This document shows, in pieces, positions 13,460-16,689 of a stretch of DNA of 16,689 nt. How positions within the stretch are numbered: the stretch's first letter is position 1; each line of letters begins with the position of its first letter. The stretch lies in the NCBI GenBank assembly GCA_034436045.1, contig DAOTVZ010000010.1:1-16689 (forward strand), written 5' to 3'. A model generated the notes under the pieces. That model did not search any database. It was not told where the DNA came from and worked only from the letters and a program-made list of their open reading frames with translations. A program made the translations under genes and the position numbers. Origin of the DNA: H111-94 sp034436045. GTDB taxonomy: Bacteria > Chloroflexota > Ktedonobacteria > Ktedonobacterales > Ktedonobacteraceae.

Positions 13460-14794
13460 CTAAGACTGGTTCGCTTGTTGCACCGCTGCCATAAAAGCCT
13501 GGGGAGACATAGCCCCGGTCACCAGAGGTGCGGCATCCTGTTGAGAGATGTTGGTTGCCTTCGTGGTGAAGAGTGCTTCAAACCAGAGGACGGGCTGCGC
13601 CGTTTGTTTGATCAGGTTGATGACCAGCGTGGTCAGTGCGGGCAGGTTCGCGGGTGGATTATGCACGGCGAAACCGGTCACGGCTCCCTCCTTCTGTAAG
13701 GCAACGTCGCCGTAGTTCTTCACCATATAGGCAAGCCACTGCCCGACGGTCGCATTGTACTTTGCCTTGTTCACAGTGGTCGTCTGACCTGCGTTCATGG
13801 GTGTCTGGCTTGAGTTCCCGGCTCCGCCGGTGACGTTGGGGAACGGGAAAAAGCCGACATTGTCTGCGCCAATTTTGTTCACGGTGGGATCGTTGAAATC
13901 ACGTAGCTCCCAACTGCCCATATACATCATCGCGGCGGTGCCATTCAGGTACAGGTCTAGCGCCGGTGTGTAATCGAGCGTGGCGACGCCTTTGCCAAAA
14001 TAGCCGTGCTTGCCCAGGTTGGCGACCGCCGTTGCGGCCTCAACATATGGCGGGTCGGTCAGCTTTGCCTGCCCGTTCTTGACATTGAGCAAGGCATCGG
14101 GGCCGAGCGAGCGGAAAATGTAGTTGCCGATCAGGCGGGTAATCGGCCAGCCCTGGATGCCTGAAGCTGTGAGTGGTTGGATACCCTTCTGATAGAGGTT
14201 GGCGCAAATCTGAACGAGTTCGTCCCAGGTATTGGGTGGCTGAATGCTATGCTGCGCAAAGATTTGCTTATTGTACCAGAATCCTTCGACGTTGAGTTCA
14301 AATGGAAGCTGGGTCAGTGGACTGCCGAAGATTTTGTTAAGGACGCTAACCGCTCCCGGAGTGATCTGGTCGGAGACACCAAGCTGCTGGAAGGTCGATT
14401 CAAGGTCCAGCACCTCGCCGTCCTTCGACAACTTTGCGAGCAAGTCGGGGGGTGGCGAGTTGTAGAGAACTGGAAGGGCACCTTGCCCGGCGAGCAATTG
14501 TACCTGCTGGTTCAGGTTATTTTGCGCTATGTAGTCTACTTTGAATGTGGTGCCAGGGTGTGTCCTGGCGTACTGATCGGTAATGGTGGCCAGAATAAGC
14601 GGCCATCCTGTGCCTGCCTGCTGGACAGAGAGGAATTCAATGTTGGCGCTACCGTTGCTATTGAGCGAACTGCCGGTCGATGTGCTGCCACAGGCGGCGA
14701 GAAACGCGGTGAGGCTAAGCGAAGTACCAGCGGCGACTTTGACAAATTGACGACGATTGATGGGAGTTCCGAACTGCAATGGAAGTTGAGGCAT
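13460..14794 (-). CDS. Sugar ABC transporter substrate-binding lipoprotein (SBP_bac_1/CUT1 family), Tat-type signal
   Basis: The extracytoplasmic receptor of the importer. The 444-residue protein starts with a twin-arginine signal (NRRQFVKVAAG at 13-23), a hydrophobic stretch and lipobox LAAC (32-35) with Cys35, then a Ser/Gly/Thr/Asn-rich tether. It should therefore be a Tat-exported lipoprotein. The family fold is indicated by the region around residues 50-110 (strand, then YARTHPGTTFKVDYI, then NNLNQQVQLLAGQGALPVLYNSPP in adjacent blocks), ELNVEGFWYNKQIFAQHSI, PNTWDELVQICANL, and a later AAMMYMGSWELRDF. The length is typical. AAGGAG lies 7 nt before the ATG. It heads the operon and is driven by the promoter at 14880-14908. 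The ligand is inferred to be a rhamnose-containing saccharide from the last gene. Confidence 0.93.
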   Translation of the reverse strand: MPQLPLQFGTPINRRQFVKVAAGTSLSLTAFLAACGSTSTGSSLNSNGSANIEFLSVQQAGTGWPLILATITDQYARTHPGTTFKVDYIAQNNLNQQVQLLAGQGALPVLYNSPPPDLLAKLSKDGEVLDLESTFQQLGVSDQITPGAVSVLNKIFGSPLTQLPFELNVEGFWYNKQIFAQHSIQPPNTWDELVQICANLYQKGIQPLTASGIQGWPITRLIGNYIFRSLGPDALLNVKNGQAKLTDPPYVEAATAVANLGKHGYFGKGVATLDYTPALDLYLNGTAAMMYMGSWELRDFNDPTVNKIGADNVGFFPFPNVTGGAGNSSQTPMNAGQTTTVNKAKYNATVGQWLAYMVKNYGDVALQKEGAVTGFAVHNPPANLPALTTLVINLIKQTAQPVLWFEALFTTKATNISQQDAAPLVTGAMSPQAFMAAVQQANQS

Positions 14795-14853
14795 CTGCTT
14801 GCTCCTTACGTGAAAATATTCCGTTCTTTCCAGGGTGCTATGAAACAGTGACC

Positions 14854-14882
14854 ACTTACTAAACTAACTAACTTTAATAAGT
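14854..14882. promoter_or_regulatory. Candidate repressor operator over the importer promoter
   Basis: ACTTACTAAA (14854-14863) and TTTAATAAGT (14873-14882) form a 9/10 inverted repeat with a 9-nt spacer made of a CTAA repeat. It covers the end of the minus-strand -10 box and the predicted start site (near 14873), where bound repressor would block transcription. The TTAGTTAGTTTAG content resembles operators reported for ROK/XylR-type repressors, so the adjacent ROK protein is the obvious candidate. Confidence 0.5.
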
Positions 14883-14908
14883 ATAACGTATAGACACCTC
14901 TTTGTCAA
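14880..14908 (-). promoter_or_regulatory. Sigma-A type promoter of the rhamnoside importer operon
   Basis: On the minus strand a perfect -35 TTGACA (14908 to 14903) is followed after exactly 17 nt by TATACT (14885 to 14880). The start should be near 14873, giving a leader of about 79 nt. This is one of the best promoter matches in the window. It implies a strong promoter that needs repression. Confidence 0.72.
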
Positions 14909-14938
14909 GAAGTTTCCCTGGTAATTTGCATCAGAAAC

Positions 14939-14967
14939 TTGACAAAAAAGCATTTTACGGGTAAGAT
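14939..14967 (+). promoter_or_regulatory. Sigma-A type promoter of the ROK regulator gene
   Basis: A perfect -35 TTGACA (14939-14944) is followed after 17 nt by TAAGAT (14962-14967, 4 of 6 consensus). The start should be near 14974. The two divergent -35 boxes lie within a larger inverted repeat (TTTGTCAAG at 14901-14909 and CTTGACAAA at 14938-14946). Confidence 0.6.
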
Positions 14968-14970
14968 ATA

Positions 14971-14999
14971 CGAAGATATACTAGATACCTCGAAGATAT
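14971..14999 (+). promoter_or_regulatory. Direct repeat CGAAGATAT at the ROK transcript start
   Basis: CGAAGATAT occurs at 14971-14979 and 14991-14999, 20 nt apart (about two helical turns), right at and after the predicted ROK start site. This geometry suggests a binding site for autoregulation, though the sequence differs from the inverted repeat at 14854-14882. Candidate only. Confidence 0.35.
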
Positions 15000-15037
15000 T
15001 TTCTTTACTTAGGAAATAAACGAGTAGGCAAGGTGCC

Positions 15038-16282
15038 ATGCAGCAACAAAAAACCGCTGATCGTTTTCTGATACGGAGCATCAATCAGAGCTTGCTCTTG
15101 AATTTGATTCGGGCGCACGCACCTGTTTCACGTCCACAACTGGCTACGTTGTCCGGCTTGAGCCAGGTCACGGTAATAAAAATTACGAATAATCTTATCA
15201 AGCGTCAATTTATTATGGAGAAGGAGTACGCGGAATCGACAGGGGGGCGGCGAGCGGGTCTGCTGGAAATTCACCCAGAGGGGGGATTTGCCATCGGGCT
15301 GATCCCTCATGAGTATACACTGAACGGCGTGATTTTGAATTTGAATAGTGAGCTTATCTACTCGCGGCAGTGGAACCTTCCGTTTCGTGATAACGCCTTC
15401 CAGGCGCTAGACCTCATAGAGCGGTGCGTTGGAGAGATGGTACAGGAGAGTGGTGTGGCGAGGGAGAAAATCATTGGCCTGGGGTTGGGAATGTCCGGGT
15501 TGATTGATGCTGAGAATGGACGGTGCATCGAGTCACACATGCTGAACTGGCAAAATGTCGAGATCAGTCATCCCCTGGAGGAGCGGCTCGGTATCCCCGT
15601 CTTTCTTGATAATGATGTCAATTGTCTGGCCATTTATGAGAAACTCTTCGGTCAGGGCCAGCCTTACCAGCATTTCCTGGTCGTTGGGATTGGCAGTGGC
15701 GTTGGCCTGGGTATCATCGTCAATGGCGATCTTTATCGTGGAGCATTTGGAGGAGCAGGCGAATTTGGTCATACCGCTGTGACCACCGAAGGGCGTCTAT
15801 GTAAATGTGGCAATCACGGCTGCCTGGAAACCTATGTCTCCGACCAGGGTATCGTGGAGAATTACCGCGAATATCTGCATGCCACCACCTATAGTCTTGA
15901 ACAGGAAATCCAGGAACCAACCCCTTTTGAGGTCGTAGAACAGGCGCGCAATGGCGACGAAGCCTCCATCGCGGCTATCCAGCGGGCAGGTGTGTTGTTG
16001 GGTGTGTCGCTTGCCAATCTGGTTAATATCTTTAACCCCGAATGCGTCATCCTCTCCGGGCCCGATACCGATGCCAGTATGCTGGCCGGTGACTTGCTCC
16101 TTGAGCCAATGCAGCGGACATTTAAGAAACACATCTTTTCGCAGATTGCGAAGGATTTGCACTTCAAGGTGGAGCGACTCGGTTTTGAAAGCTGGGCGCG
16201 GGGTGCCGGAAGCCTTGTCCTGCGTCACTTTTTTTCGTCGCCGGTGTATCTCCAGGATGAATATTATCTACTGAAGAAGTAG
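15038..16282 (+). CDS. ROK-family transcriptional repressor (XylR/NagC type)
   Basis: A sugar-responsive DNA-binding repressor, probably of the divergent rhamnoside operon and itself. The 414-residue protein has an N-terminal winged helix-turn-helix (about 15-65: LIRAHAPVSRPQLATLSGLSQVTVIKITNNLI) and a ROK sugar-kinase fold. It keeps the sugar-binding DNDVN (191-195), GAGEFGH (239-245) and the zinc site H245, C255, C257, C262 within C-K-C-G-x2-G-C-L-E. The DxGGT phosphate-binding motif of ROK kinases is not seen at the expected place (HPEGGFAIGLIP instead), so it is a repressor, not a glucokinase. AAGG precedes the ATG. A dehydrogenase-like gene follows after 22 nt. The inducer is unknown; a rhamnose-containing sugar is inferred. 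Confidence 0.92.
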   Translation: MQQQKTADRFLIRSINQSLLLNLIRAHAPVSRPQLATLSGLSQVTVIKITNNLIKRQFIMEKEYAESTGGRRAGLLEIHPEGGFAIGLIPHEYTLNGVILNLNSELIYSRQWNLPFRDNAFQALDLIERCVGEMVQESGVAREKIIGLGLGMSGLIDAENGRCIESHMLNWQNVEISHPLEERLGIPVFLDNDVNCLAIYEKLFGQGQPYQHFLVVGIGSGVGLGIIVNGDLYRGAFGGAGEFGHTAVTTEGRLCKCGNHGCLETYVSDQGIVENYREYLHATTYSLEQEIQEPTPFEVVEQARNGDEASIAAIQRAGVLLGVSLANLVNIFNPECVILSGPDTDASMLAGDLLLEPMQRTFKKHIFSQIAKDLHFKVERLGFESWARGAGSLVLRHFFSSPVYLQDEYYLLKK

Positions 16283-16304
16283 GGCAGGAGAAGAGAGCAA
16301 GAAG

Positions 16305-16689
16305 ATGATCGAAAAAGAAGCACGATTGCTGAGAATTGGGGTTGTAGGAGCAGGCCCGATTGCGCAGGCGGCTCATTTTGAGGCTTGTCGGAAGGCACGT
16401 AACGCTGAACTCTATGCGATCTGCGACCTGGCTGCCGACCTGGTTTCGAGCATGGCCGCCATTCACCATCCCCGCGTCACCTATCTCGACTACGATGAAA
16501 TGCTTGCTGACCCAAATGTCGAGGCGGTCATTGTTGCGACCGCTGATCAGTTCCATGTCGCTATGGCGGCGCAGGCTCTTGCCGCCGGAAAACACGTGCT
16601 GGTAGAGAAACCGCTCGGTGTTAACGTTGAGGAGTGCGAAGCTCTGCGTCAGCAGGTGCAGGCATCCGGGCTGGTACTTCAGGTCGGGA
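16305..16689 (+). CDS. Gfo/Idh/MocA-family NAD(P)-dependent oxidoreductase (N-terminal part, runs off the window)
   Basis: The 128 visible codons form the Rossmann half of a sugar or inositol dehydrogenase: RIGVVGAGPIAQ (10-21) with the GxGxxx dinucleotide loop, AICD with Asp41 at the end of beta-2 (favouring NAD over NADP), YDEMLADPNVEAVIVAT (63-79), and HVLVEKPL (97-104) with the family EKP motif whose Lys102 is usually catalytic. It starts 22 nt after the ROK stop and so is probably co-transcribed. A GGAG lies 14 nt before the ATG, with a purine-rich stretch (AGAGAGCAAGAAG) nearer. The role is inferred to be oxidation of a released sugar. Substrate specificity sits in the missing C-terminal half. 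Confidence 0.9.
   Translation, partial: MIEKEARLLRIGVVGAGPIAQAAHFEACRKARNAELYAICDLAADLVSSMAAIHHPRVTYLDYDEMLADPNVEAVIVATADQFHVAMAAQALAAGKHVLVEKPLGVNVEECEALRQQVQASGLVLQVG

Overview
The window looks like chromosomal DNA from a filamentous, soil-type Chloroflexota of the Ktedonobacteria kind. This is inferred from about 55% GC, the protein flavour (a membrane-tethered WD40 propeller with a ubiquitin-like N-terminus, lipoprotein-based ABC importers, a DDxxG-type polyprenyl synthase) and a dispersed GC-rich palindrome. No database search was possible, so the taxon is a judgement. There are no rRNA, tRNA, CRISPR or insertion sequence features.

Layout. (1) 1-2280, minus strand: an oligopeptide-type ABC importer. 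The lipoprotein receptor gene (529-2280) is followed, after a 484-nt hairpin-rich gap, by the first codons of a DppB-type permease (1-44). The permease has its own near-consensus promoter (335-364) and a long leader carrying an 18-bp inverted repeat. (2) 2281-2842: a gene-poor divergent region with a structured 59-nt element and one copy of the palindrome. (3) 2843-4438, plus strand: a ubiquitin-like/transmembrane/seven-blade WD40 protein. (4) 4538-6189, minus strand: a two-gene unit of a zinc-finger membrane protein followed by a short-chain polyprenyl diphosphate synthase. (5) 6324-8658, plus strand: folate genes folP and folC, with a hairpin in the folP leader. (6) 8655-8759, minus strand: a remnant of the C-terminus of a sensor histidine kinase, abutting the folC stop. 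(7) 8828-14794, minus strand: a rhamnoside utilisation operon in the order Tat-type sugar-binding lipoprotein, two membrane permeases, GH78 alpha-L-rhamnosidase. (8) 15038-16689, plus strand: a divergent ROK-family repressor and the start of a Gfo/Idh/MocA oxidoreductase.

How the genes work together. Regions 7 and 8 form one logical catabolic locus. A lipoprotein captures a rhamnose-containing oligosaccharide or glycoside, the two permeases import it (no ATPase is encoded here, so a shared MsiK/MsmX-type ATPase is expected elsewhere), and a rhamnosidase without a signal peptide cleaves it in the cytoplasm. The ROK protein probably represses both directions from the 243-bp divergent control region. 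That region contains two face-to-face sigma-A promoters and an inverted repeat covering the -10/+1 of the importer promoter. The oxidoreductase probably acts on a released sugar. The folate pair and the prenyl synthase pair are housekeeping-like.

The parts most worth a second look are the ubiquitin-like/WD40 fusion, the AN1-like zinc-finger protein beside it, the dispersed palindromes and their placement in leaders and gene ends, the 15-bp perfect hairpin inside the sugar operon, and the histidine kinase remnant.
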